Assembly (NCBI RefSeq): GCF_002135235.1
Contig: NZ_NEGB01000001.1
Coordinates: 496,001-560,000, forward strand
Length of the DNA: 64,000 nucleotides
Direction of reading: 5' to 3'
Origin: Acinetobacter silvestris
GTDB lineage: Bacteria > Pseudomonadota > Gammaproteobacteria > Pseudomonadales > Moraxellaceae
Below are positions 55,106-63,389 of the stretch, piece by piece; within the stretch, counting starts at the first letter, position 1; each line of letters begins with the position of its first letter. The position numbers were made by a program, and so were the translations under genes. The notes beneath the pieces were generated by a model. That model made no database searches. It was given only the letters and a program-made list of their open reading frames with translations, and was not told where the DNA came from.

Positions 55106-56725
55106 ATGATTCCGCACATTAACCGTTTACTCGAACTTTGGCGCATTGCCGCGCATTATAGACTCGACACACTGGTTCCTGCGGAAGAATTACCGGAAAA
55201 AGCACGGCATACTTTAGCCCTAATCCGCCTACACCCTGCTGCATGGTCCAGTAAGGAACGTAAAAATCCTTTGAAGCTCAAACAAGCTTTGGAAGATATG
55301 GGACCACTGGCGATTAAACTCGGACAATTGTTATCTACGCGTCGCGATTTAATGCCACCCGAACTTTTACAACAATTGGTTTTATTACAAGATAAAGTCA
55401 AACCTTTTGATTCTAATGTCGCTAAAGTTCGCATTCAGCAATCCTTAAAAGCAGATGTAGATACCTTATTTTCTCGTTTTGATGAACAACCGCTGGCTGC
55501 TGCATCGATTGCACAAGTCCATACCGCTGCTTTACATGATGGTCGTGAAGTGGTGGTAAAAGTCACTCGCCCCGATATTCGCAAACAAATTCTACAAGAT
55601 TTTGAAATTTTAACGTGGCTCGGTACTAATCTTGAAAAACGCTTAGAAGCGGCACGTGCATTTCATCTCTCTGAAATTATTCAAGACTACCGTCAAGTTA
55701 TTTTAAATGAATTAGATCTAAGCTTAGAAGCGGATAATACCCGCCGTATGCGCCATTATTTTACTGGCTCAAGCATGATGTATGTCCCTGACGTGTATAT
55801 GGACAGTACCGATGTCATGGTCGCTGAGCGCATTACTGGCGTGCCTATTTCAGATATTGCAACTTTTGATAAACTCGGTATGGATCGGGCACAACTTGCA
55901 GAAAGAGGACTCACCATCTTCTTCACTCAAGTATTTCGTGACAACTTTTTCCATGCCGATATGCATCCAGGTAATGTTTTTGTCGAAACCATTAATCCAA
56001 GTAACCCCCGTTTTATCGCGCTTGATTGTGCGATTATGGGTGAATTGTCTAAACATGACCAAATGACTGTTGCCCGCATGCTCCTTGCGGTCATGAACAG
56101 CGACTTCATGCAATTAATTCTAGTTGTGCATCAAGCAGGATGGATTCCACCCGGAACAGATCAAGATGCTTTAGCTCGTGAGATGCGCCGTACAGTCGGG
56201 CCAATGGTTTCAAAACCGATGCATGAATTGGACTTCGCTGGCATTCTCATTCAAGTGATGGATATTGCACGTCGCTTCCATTTAGAAATTCCACCACAAC
56301 TCATGTTATTGCTGAAAACCTTAGTCCATGTCGAAGGTTTAGGAACAGACCTTTATCCTGAACTCGATATTTGGAAATTGGCAAAACCCATTCTGACTGA
56401 ATGGATCAAAGCACAAATGAATCCGCAAAAGAATTTAAAAGAATTAGGACAAAAAATTCCTGATTTACTTTTAGGTGCTCAGGATTTTCCAACCTTACTC
56501 ATCGACAGTTTAAATGGCTTAAAAAATCAATCTGCTTGGCATGCAAAACAATTACATGAACTACAAATGATGCGTTTAGAGGTTGAGCAGCAACAAAAAC
56601 GGAGTTGGATTTTCGGCAGTAGTATGGCTATTTTCTTATCCATTGCAATTATTGCACCGTGGTATATTTCAATTATTCTGATGATATTAGTGAGTTTTTT
56701 AGCCGTTTGGCGCATCGCCAAATAA
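55106..56725 (+). CDS. ubiB: Ubiquinone biosynthesis kinase-like protein UbiB
   Basis: 539 residues. IKLGQLLSTRRDLMPPELLQQLVLLQDKVKPF is the KxGQ region, LAAASIAQVHTAALHDGREVVVKVTRPDI the A-rich loop and lysine, and FHADMHPGNVFVETINPSNPRFIALDCAIMG the catalytic and metal sites. Two C-terminal helices (SSMAIFLSIAIIAPWYISIILMILVSFLAVW) anchor it to the membrane. It is an ATPase needed for ubiquinone synthesis. Last gene of ubiE-ubiJ-ubiB; a terminator follows. Confidence 0.97.
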   Translation: MIPHINRLLELWRIAAHYRLDTLVPAEELPEKARHTLALIRLHPAAWSSKERKNPLKLKQALEDMGPLAIKLGQLLSTRRDLMPPELLQQLVLLQDKVKPFDSNVAKVRIQQSLKADVDTLFSRFDEQPLAAASIAQVHTAALHDGREVVVKVTRPDIRKQILQDFEILTWLGTNLEKRLEAARAFHLSEIIQDYRQVILNELDLSLEADNTRRMRHYFTGSSMMYVPDVYMDSTDVMVAERITGVPISDIATFDKLGMDRAQLAERGLTIFFTQVFRDNFFHADMHPGNVFVETINPSNPRFIALDCAIMGELSKHDQMTVARMLLAVMNSDFMQLILVVHQAGWIPPGTDQDALAREMRRTVGPMVSKPMHELDFAGILIQVMDIARRFHLEIPPQLMLLLKTLVHVEGLGTDLYPELDIWKLAKPILTEWIKAQMNPQKNLKELGQKIPDLLLGAQDFPTLLIDSLNGLKNQSAWHAKQLHELQMMRLEVEQQQKRSWIFGSSMAIFLSIAIIAPWYISIILMILVSFLAVWRIAK

Positions 56726-56742
56726 TTTTTACTTTCTAATTT

Positions 56743-56777
56743 TAAAAGCCAATTATTCCTAAATTGGCTTTTTTAAT
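56743..56777 (+). terminator. Terminator after ubiB
   Basis: AAAAGCCAAT and ATTGGCTTTT form the stem, followed by further T. Confidence 0.88.
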
Positions 56778-56879
56778 GCTGGAATCAACGAAAGATTATT
56801 CACACAAAATGCTATTGATCACCTAAACTATAATCTTACGCTGTTATCCGTTTAAACAACAATTTTTGGTGAAATCCTC

Positions 56880-57662
56880 ATGAACAATGCGCAATGGCTC
56901 GATGAAGTAAAATTTAACGAACAAGGACTTATTCCTGCTATTGCACAACATCATCAAACTGGACGGGTGTTGATGGTGGCATGGATGAACCGTGAGGCTC
57001 TGGCTTTAACTGCCGAAAAAAATCAAGCCGTGTATTTTTCACGTTCACGTCAAAAATTATGGCACAAAGGTGAAGAATCAGGACATTTTCAAACAGTGCA
57101 TGAAATTCGTTTAGATTGTGATGCTGATGTAATCGTATTGCAAATTGAACAACACGGCGGTATTGCATGCCATACGGGTCGTGAATCTTGTTTCTATCGC
57201 AAACTCACACCAAATGGCTGGGAAATCGTCGATACACAGCTGAAAGATCCAACGCAAATTTATGGCGAAAAATCTGTAAACCCACATACCCTTGCGATGA
57301 ATGCTTCCAATGTACAATCAGAACAGGTCGAGGTTCTGAGCTATTTAGGTCAAATGATGGCGGAGCGTAAAACTGCCGACCCAGATTCTTCTTATGTGGC
57401 AAAGCTTTACCATAAAGGTCTGAATAAAATTTTAGAAAAAATTGGTGAAGAAAGTTTTGAAATGGTCATTGCAGCAAAAGATTTTAAAACCGCAGCGCAT
57501 GAAGATAACAAAAATGATTTGATCTATGAAGTTGCTGACCTGTGGTTCCATACTATTGTAATGTTGGGCTATTTTGATCTCGATATTCAACTCATTTTGA
57601 ATGAACTAGCGCGTCGCCAAGGATTATCAGGTTTAGTTGAAAAAGCCAAGCGTAGTCATTAA
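56880..57662 (+). CDS. hisIE: Bifunctional HisI/HisE
   Basis: 260 residues: phosphoribosyl-AMP cyclohydrolase (about 1-115) fused to phosphoribosyl-ATP pyrophosphatase (about 165-255), the second and third steps of histidine synthesis. His[44 protein letters not shown] and [14 protein letters not shown] (zinc and catalytic residues). His[39 protein letters not shown] and [14 protein letters not shown]. Alone here, no other his gene nearby. Confidence 0.96.
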   Translation: MNNAQWLDEVKFNEQGLIPAIAQHHQTGRVLMVAWMNREALALTAEKNQAVYFSRSRQKLWHKGEESGHFQTVHEIRLDCDADVIVLQIEQHGGIACHTGRESCFYRKLTPNGWEIVDTQLKDPTQIYGEKSVNPHTLAMNASNVQSEQVEVLSYLGQMMAERKTADPDSSYVAKLYHKGLNKILEKIGEESFEMVIAAKDFKTAAHEDNKNDLIYEVADLWFHTIVMLGYFDLDIQLILNELARRQGLSGLVEKAKRSH

Positions 57663-57678
57663 TCTTCATTTAAATAAT

Positions 57679-57713
57679 AAAAAGCCTCTAATTTGCTAGA
57701 GGCTTTTTTATTA
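57679..57713. terminator. Bidirectional terminator between hisIE and phoX
   Basis: AAAAAGCCTCTA and TAGAGGCTTTTT around ATTTGC, with A and T tracts both sides. Confidence 0.93.
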
Positions 57714-57723
57714 CATCATCCAA

Positions 57724-59718
57724 TTAAGATGATTTTTTCTCAACCGATGGTGCGATTGGATCAGCAGTCAAATAACCAACTGCAGCGGCAAAACGATCAT
57801 TATAATTGGCACGAATTAAAGGATCTAAAGTTGCTTCAACTTGCTTATGCAATGAACTCCAATCACCAGGATGCTGGAAGTTACTCATAATATAAGTCCA
57901 ACCATTAATTGAATCGACCGCATGTAAACCCGTAGATTCCGCACCTGCTGGACAAGATAAAATTCGATCTAAGCTTTTGCTATCAACATTATAAGCCCAT
58001 AAATAGTTATTGACGTGGTTACCACTATCTTCACCGATAAACAAAGTACGGAACGTTTCAGAAAATTTCAGATTATCTGCACTGGCGATTGTTCTTGGGT
58101 CACAGGTATTCCCTATTGCGAGTGGATCAGATGCCGCATCAATATCTTTACCAATTAAAAGCATATGGCTTTGGTAAGGCACCCAATCACTTTTGATTGC
58201 AGTACCCAATGTATCGCTCATAGCGACTTTCATATCATGTGCCATAATCCCGCCCGCCGAAATTTTCTTGGCAAAAGACACATTATGTTCCGGCAACCAT
58301 GCTGCATTGCCCTTAATCATTGAATCTTGAATATTCGCCAAGGCTGAATAAGCAACTTTATCTTTCGCATTGACGGTCGTCCCTTCCATCTTGGTGAAAG
58401 CCATACTACCGCCCTTGAGTGCTGCATAACGATGCGTTTCAAGGAAAGCTGCTGCTTTCTCCATACCCGGTTTAACTTTGACCCAAATGGTTTTTTTCGC
58501 AAGAATTACCTTGGTATAACTGGCATCTTGTGGATCTTTGTCCAAACTTTCCATGATTTCGTTCGGTTGAATATTTTTTATATTCACCAAATCATCAATT
58601 TCTTGGCTGGTTGCATGACCTAAATTAATCCATTGAATTTGCGCCGTTGATGTTTCATTCAATTCATTCAGATATTTAGCAACATAGAGTGTTCCAGCCG
58701 ATAAGTCTTTTTCCTTATCTGCAACAAACATAAATAAACCACCATTGGTATAATCATCCCCCATCAAAGCGGTCCGATTATCTGGCATCATCTGAATCAG
58801 CTCATGCGAAATACGACCTAGGCAATAATGCTTTTTCGCAGTTCCAGTTCCGTCTTTATTCACGGTAATTTCAGGTAAGTGCCCATAGTTATAAGGTCTT
58901 GCAGAGGTCTCATCACCATAAACATTTTTACTATAAGCTTTCATTGTAGTCATGTCGGTACCTAAACCTTGACCAAATGCATCTGGTTCATATTCCTCAC
59001 TGGAAAGATGCGTACCCCAAGGAGATAGACTTGCACCACACGTGATCCATAAACCATGGGCTTTAGACATATCAACATTATGATATTTCACTAAAGATAA
59101 ATGCCCTGTTTTTTGATCCTGATCCAATGTTAATACTGCAATTGGAGAAGGTAATTTTCCATACATATCGTTCCCTGCTTGGTCACGAGTGGTATATTCA
59201 AATTGCACAACTGCAAATACAGGTTTACCTTTGACACCATCTACTTTGGCATCAGCCACCGTTAATAAAGATGTACCATCGGGGCAATCTGAGAAAAACT
59301 GACGTGCTTTTGCGATAACAGAGTTATCCATAATAGGTTGGTTATTAATATCATAGTAACCACCCGCTAAAACTTTTCCGCCCTTGCCATCGCTGACCAT
59401 GTCACCAGTTTGGAAGAAGGTTTTATATGCCAACTTATAGTCGGTCTTCGTATTATCATCCCAAGTCACAGCTAAACCTGAAGCCACCGTAGTGGTCGCC
59501 ATTGCTGCTGCATTGGCTAAAGTCGGTGCATCCATTGGGGTAAAGGTGGCAGTTTTTAATTTCGCCGCTTTGACGGGTGGTGCGACGACAACATCTTTAT
59601 CATCATTACAACCGACCAGTGCCGCAGAAGTTGCCATTGCCCCGAGTGGTAAAAAAGGAATGCTGGCTAACCATTTTAGAACTTCACGACGCGTGGGTTG
59701 GTTGGCTGAATTTGTCAT
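57724..59718 (-). CDS. phoX: PhoX-family alkaline phosphatase
   Basis: 664 residues from the ATG at 59718 (the frame runs four codons further). The start has a twin-arginine motif (TRREVLKWLASIPFLPLGAMA) and a hydrophobic stretch ending near LVGC, so it is exported folded by Tat. The body is the DUF839/PhoX beta-propeller: HGLWITCGASLSPWGTHLSSEEYEPD, ISHELIQMMPDNRTALMGDDYTNGGLFMFVADK, and GEDSGNHVNNYLWAYN. PhoX uses Ca/Fe and releases phosphate from phosphoesters under starvation. The promoter has a four-unit Pho box. It is divergent from the helicase gene. Confidence 0.93.
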   Translation of the reverse strand: MTNSANQPTRREVLKWLASIPFLPLGAMATSAALVGCNDDKDVVVAPPVKAAKLKTATFTPMDAPTLANAAAMATTTVASGLAVTWDDNTKTDYKLAYKTFFQTGDMVSDGKGGKVLAGGYYDINNQPIMDNSVIAKARQFFSDCPDGTSLLTVADAKVDGVKGKPVFAVVQFEYTTRDQAGNDMYGKLPSPIAVLTLDQDQKTGHLSLVKYHNVDMSKAHGLWITCGASLSPWGTHLSSEEYEPDAFGQGLGTDMTTMKAYSKNVYGDETSARPYNYGHLPEITVNKDGTGTAKKHYCLGRISHELIQMMPDNRTALMGDDYTNGGLFMFVADKEKDLSAGTLYVAKYLNELNETSTAQIQWINLGHATSQEIDDLVNIKNIQPNEIMESLDKDPQDASYTKVILAKKTIWVKVKPGMEKAAAFLETHRYAALKGGSMAFTKMEGTTVNAKDKVAYSALANIQDSMIKGNAAWLPEHNVSFAKKISAGGIMAHDMKVAMSDTLGTAIKSDWVPYQSHMLLIGKDIDAASDPLAIGNTCDPRTIASADNLKFSETFRTLFIGEDSGNHVNNYLWAYNVDSKSLDRILSCPAGAESTGLHAVDSINGWTYIMSNFQHPGDWSSLHKQVEATLDPLIRANYNDRFAAAVGYLTADPIAPSVEKKSS

Positions 59719-59758
59719 AGTTTTATCCAAGAATGAATTTAGAATTTTTCCCCAAATC

Positions 59759-59764
59759 AGTGTA
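59759..59764 (-). promoter_or_regulatory. Likely phoX -10 element
   Basis: TACACT on the minus strand lies 10 bases downstream of the last Pho unit, the normal PhoB-dependent promoter layout. Confidence 0.5.
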
Positions 59765-59774
59765 AAAAATGGAT

Positions 59775-59814
59775 ATGACAGCTTGGTTGCAGTTTTAAGT
59801 CAGTTTTAAGACAA
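59775..59814 (-). promoter_or_regulatory. phoX: Pho box array upstream of phoX
   Basis: On the minus strand four 7-mers at exact 11-base steps, with 4-base spacers: TTGTCTT (59808-59814), CTGACTT (59797-59803), CTGCAAC (59786-59792), CTGTCAT (59775-59781). The last is the E. coli Pho box half-site. Spacers are AAAA, AAAA and CAAG. Together they fit two tandem PhoB dimer sites. Confidence 0.85.
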
Positions 59815-59931
59815 AAACTTGTATAAATTCATACAATAAATTTATCTCATCTAAATCAAAAACCAATAACTCTTTCAGATGAACAATCTGTCTCCATAGA
59901 ATTAAGCCACATGCCACTGGCTATTTTTTGC

Positions 59932-59937
59932 TATACT
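59932..59937 (+). promoter_or_regulatory. Likely -10 element of the UvrD-like helicase gene
   Basis: TATACT lies inside the first codons of the longest frame; a transcript would begin near 59944, which favours a start at 59973 or later. The -35 is weak. Confidence 0.45.
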
Positions 59938-59972
59938 TGCCAACCAAAATATATATTTTAATTGAAAGATTA

Positions 59973-61475
59973 TTGAGCGCTGTGCCTTATTCCTTTACCC
60001 CAACACCAGAACAAAACTTTGCCATTGCTGAAGCAGAAAAAGGCCAATCCTTTAAAGTGATTGCCTATGCTGGCACCGGTAAAACCACCACATTGCAATT
60101 AATTAGTGATGCAATGTCACATCGTCGTGGGATGTATTTGGCGTTTAATAAGGCCATTGCGACTGAGGCTCAAAATAAATTTCATCAAAATGTAGATTGT
60201 CGTACTTTTCACTCGCTCGCTTTTCGTAGCGTTCCACGTGGAGTCACCGATAAACTACGGTTCCCACGGTTAAGTCCGAGTTTTATTGCGAAAGAATATC
60301 GCTTAGAACCGATTACCCTTCGACGGTTAATGGGTGGGCGTTATGAAAAATATGTAATGATGCCTAGTCGCTTAGCCAGTTTGGTTGCCAATGCGGTAAG
60401 TTATTTCTGTTCCACCAGTTCACAATACCCTGCACCGCGCCATATTCAAGTGCCCAGTTGGTTGCATACAGATGATATTGAAGCATTACAAAAACATCTT
60501 TACCCTGCGGTTGAAAAACGCTGGTTAGAATCGATAGATCAAAACCATCAAGCTGGAATTGGGCATGATATTTACCTGAAACTTTGGGCTTTATCTGACC
60601 CATTCATTCCAGCAGATTATGTCCTGTTTGATGAAGCGCAAGATGCCGACCCATTGATGTTGGGGATTTTATTAAAACAACGGCATACCCAAGTCATTTA
60701 TGTCGGTGATGCACATCAACAGATTTACGCATGGCGTGGTGCAGTAAATGCCATGCAACAAATGCCTCTTCCAGAGTCACGCCTAACTACATCTTTTCGT
60801 TTTGGTCATGAAATTGCCGATGTTGCCAATCATCTATTAGGCGCATTGAAGGAAACCGTCCCTTTACTGGGTAATCCTGATCAAAAATCCAGTGTTGTAA
60901 ATAAACCGCATACCAAAATGCGCGACGCAATTTTATGTCGTACTAATGCACGCGCTATGGAATTGCTACTTTCTGGATTGGTGCAGGGTGATAAAGTCGG
61001 ACTACAAGCCGATCAGGCTAAATTGAATCGTTTTGTCGATGCCGCCAGTCTACTTAAACAAGGCAAACGCGTCGTAGATGTGCCTGAACTTGCATGGTTT
61101 AATTCATGGCACGATGTACATGAATATTGTGAAACCAATGATGGTAGTGATATCAAACCATTAGTAAAACTGGTGGATGATCATGGTACAGATCCACTGA
61201 AAAAAGCACTCGCTAAAATCACACCAATTGAGCAAGCAGATTATGTCATTTCTACAGCACATAAGGCCAAAGGTTTAGAATGGAATCGTGTGCATATTGA
61301 AGATGACTATCAATTTAAAATTAATGGTCTAGAACATAAAATCAGTGATGAAGAATTACGATTATTGTACGTCGCTTGTACGCGTGCTAAAGTAAGCTTA
61401 AATATTCATCATATTTATGATTTAGTCCAACAACTCAAATTAAAGACATCATTCAAACATAAAGTGACAGCATAA
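59973..61475 (+). CDS. UvrD/Rep-like superfamily 1 helicase (FBH1-like)
   Basis: 500 residues from the TTG at 59973, which has GAAAGA about 5 bases upstream (a GTG lies at 59982; the open frame begins at 59928). SF1A helicase motifs: FTPTPEQNFAIAEAEKGQSFKVIAYAGTGKTTTL (Q and Walker A), MYLAFNKAIATEAQ, CRTFHSLAF, VLFDEAQDADPLMLGIL (Walker B), GDAHQQIYAWRGAVNAM, LTTSFRFG, TAHKAKGLEWNRVHI and LLYVACTRAK. It is smaller than UvrD and resembles FBH1-like helicases. It is 28 bases before an AAA ATPase gene, so the pair is probably an operon. Role unknown; DNA repair is likely. Confidence 0.88.
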   Translation: MSAVPYSFTPTPEQNFAIAEAEKGQSFKVIAYAGTGKTTTLQLISDAMSHRRGMYLAFNKAIATEAQNKFHQNVDCRTFHSLAFRSVPRGVTDKLRFPRLSPSFIAKEYRLEPITLRRLMGGRYEKYVMMPSRLASLVANAVSYFCSTSSQYPAPRHIQVPSWLHTDDIEALQKHLYPAVEKRWLESIDQNHQAGIGHDIYLKLWALSDPFIPADYVLFDEAQDADPLMLGILLKQRHTQVIYVGDAHQQIYAWRGAVNAMQQMPLPESRLTTSFRFGHEIADVANHLLGALKETVPLLGNPDQKSSVVNKPHTKMRDAILCRTNARAMELLLSGLVQGDKVGLQADQAKLNRFVDAASLLKQGKRVVDVPELAWFNSWHDVHEYCETNDGSDIKPLVKLVDDHGTDPLKKALAKITPIEQADYVISTAHKAKGLEWNRVHIEDDYQFKINGLEHKISDEELRLLYVACTRAKVSLNIHHIYDLVQQLKLKTSFKHKVTA

Positions 61476-61503
61476 ATTTATAATTTTTATATGCAGGTGA
61501 ACA

Positions 61504-62907
61504 GTGAAACTTCAGTCTATTCATTTGAAACACACTTATCATTTCTCAGACTTAAAAATTAACTTTGATTATTCGAATAAACCCATCACTCTGATCTTAG
61601 GCGATCAAGCTTCAGGTAAAACCGCAATACTTAAAAATATTTATCAAGCCCTGACTTGGCTGCCAGCTCGCTTTAAAGATATCCGTACCGCTGGTGTGGT
61701 CATGCTTGATCAAGACATTATGCTGAATCGCGTGCAGTCTAAAATTGATGTTAGCATTGCTTTTCCCGCTGAAATTGGCATGTTAGCTGAGAGTCAGAAT
61801 AACCAAGCAGTTGATGTTTCAAGCTGCTCATGGCAATTGTATAAAACACTGAATTCTAGCGGCATCGGTTTAAGTCAAGTTGAATTACGACAGTTGGAAT
61901 CGTTGGTTGGACTGTACAGCCAAGCCAGTAAAAAAGATCCTTTACAAGGTTTTCCAATGTTGGCGTACTATCCTTCAGATCGTTTTCTAAATGAAATTAA
62001 TTTACTCAGTAAAAATAATCCGTCAGTATTACAAGCACATGCAGCTTTTGAATTAAGCGCGATCACCTATACCACCTATGCGCGTTTTTTTGAATGGTTT
62101 AGAGAAATTTGTGATATTGAAAATGCGCAAACGGCACAATTATTTCAAAAAATTATGCAAGAAAATCTACCTGATGACCAAAATCGTTCTCATGAAGATT
62201 CTGCACAAATTTATTATGAGCTTGATCTCAAAAAATCACTGCTGCAAGCAACGACACAACATCGTAGCCCTTGTTTAAAGGCATTAAAAAATAGTCTACA
62301 AATTGTTATCCCAGAATTATCAGACCTATATTTAGAATATGCACCTAAACTTCAGCTCATGGTGACGTATAACAATGAAACTCTGCTGTATCAGCAACTT
62401 TCCCATACGCTAAAAAGCTGGATTGGCTTAGTCGGTGATATTGTCCGCCGCTTATGTTTATTAAACCCCAATACCCTCTTTCCTTGCACCGAAGGTGAAG
62501 GTATTTTACTGATTGATAATATTGATGCGCATTTAGATGCTGAACATACCACACATATTTTAGAGCGCTTACATCTAGCATTTCCTAAAATACAAATCAT
62601 TGCTTCTGGCACGCAAACTGAACTTCTTGAACATGCTGCAGATTATCAATATTTTAAACTTGAGCACAAAACCCTGCTCGATATCTCCCTCAATCAGCAG
62701 CAAAACAACTTTGATTTAATTTATCAACAACTGCAACACATCAATAAAGCTGTGGCATCAGAGCCACTGCCTGTCATTGAAACAAATGAATTAACGGCAC
62801 AACAAATCTACCAACAGATTCAAACTTTAAATTTTGAGCAACAACAAGAATTACAACAGTTACTGATTGAAAAGGATAATCAGTCTTCGCACGAGCCCTT
62901 GCTTTAA
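61504..62907 (+). CDS. PtuA/RecF-like AAA ATPase with degenerate active site
   Basis: 467 residues from a GTG (AGGTGA upstream). Walker A GDQASGKT at 33-40 within LILGDQASGKTAILKNIYQAL. A signature-like segment HTLKSWIGLVGDIVRRLCLLNP (about 301-322) and Walker B GILLIDNIDAHLD (about 333-345) resemble the ATPases called PtuA and AAA_21. Two key changes stand out: the Walker B glutamate is Asn339 (LLIDNID instead of LIDEID) and the switch T-H-S-P becomes SGTQT (368-372). No TOPRIM domain or HNH neighbour is present, so it is neither GajA nor a Septu pair. It follows the helicase by 28 bases. C-terminus from about 400 is Gln-rich and helical. Confidence 0.72.
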   Translation: MKLQSIHLKHTYHFSDLKINFDYSNKPITLILGDQASGKTAILKNIYQALTWLPARFKDIRTAGVVMLDQDIMLNRVQSKIDVSIAFPAEIGMLAESQNNQAVDVSSCSWQLYKTLNSSGIGLSQVELRQLESLVGLYSQASKKDPLQGFPMLAYYPSDRFLNEINLLSKNNPSVLQAHAAFELSAITYTTYARFFEWFREICDIENAQTAQLFQKIMQENLPDDQNRSHEDSAQIYYELDLKKSLLQATTQHRSPCLKALKNSLQIVIPELSDLYLEYAPKLQLMVTYNNETLLYQQLSHTLKSWIGLVGDIVRRLCLLNPNTLFPCTEGEGILLIDNIDAHLDAEHTTHILERLHLAFPKIQIIASGTQTELLEHAADYQYFKLEHKTLLDISLNQQQNNFDLIYQQLQHINKAVASEPLPVIETNELTAQQIYQQIQTLNFEQQQELQQLLIEKDNQSSHEPLL

Positions 62908-63389
62908 TTTAATATCGGCTGAATCAGGTTCAATAAATTCCATTCAGTTCCGTTTTATTGGCTGGGAAAATGCTCATCAATCGATTTTAAAAAAAAATTG
63001 CTCATCTCTAATCTAAAGATAAAATCATGGGTCGAAATTAAACTCCATGATTAAAACCCTGCATTAGATGTTGATTGCTATATTTACATAATCTGTATAA
63101 ATATCAGACCATTTTATTTTAAGATGAAGCGTATAATTAAAATTGTTTGCGTAAAGTCGACAAAATAAATTGATGTTAACCTAGTCATGTAATAAGATAA
63201 AATCTCATTTAGGTTTGAATTTCAATCTAATTTATTTTGCAATCGCTTTCTCAAGTTGCGCAACACAACTTGTTTTCTAAATTTTCAACTCAGTTTCGGC
63301 TTTCAAAATTTAAGCAGTTGGATAATTCTTTGTTATCCTCAAATATTTGAAAGATAAGATTCATCTTAGGTCTCGACCTATTCACGACA
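62908..63389. other. Gene-free leader before mnhA
   Basis: About 480 AT-rich bases with no credible ORF. Two inverted repeats are visible: AATCATGG (63023-63030) with CCATGATT (63045-63052), and CAAGTTG with CAACTTG at about 63252-63272. I could not match a known riboswitch. Promoter and possible regulatory leader of the antiporter operon. Confidence 0.5.

Noticed and set aside
59973..62907. Gabija or Septu defence system
   Set aside because: No TOPRIM nuclease domain in the ATPase and no HNH gene next to it. The ATPase also lacks the Walker B glutamate. The pair looks unusual but does not match either system.
62908..63389. Known Na+ riboswitch before mnhA
   Set aside because: No recognisable conserved core. 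Left as an uncharacterised leader.
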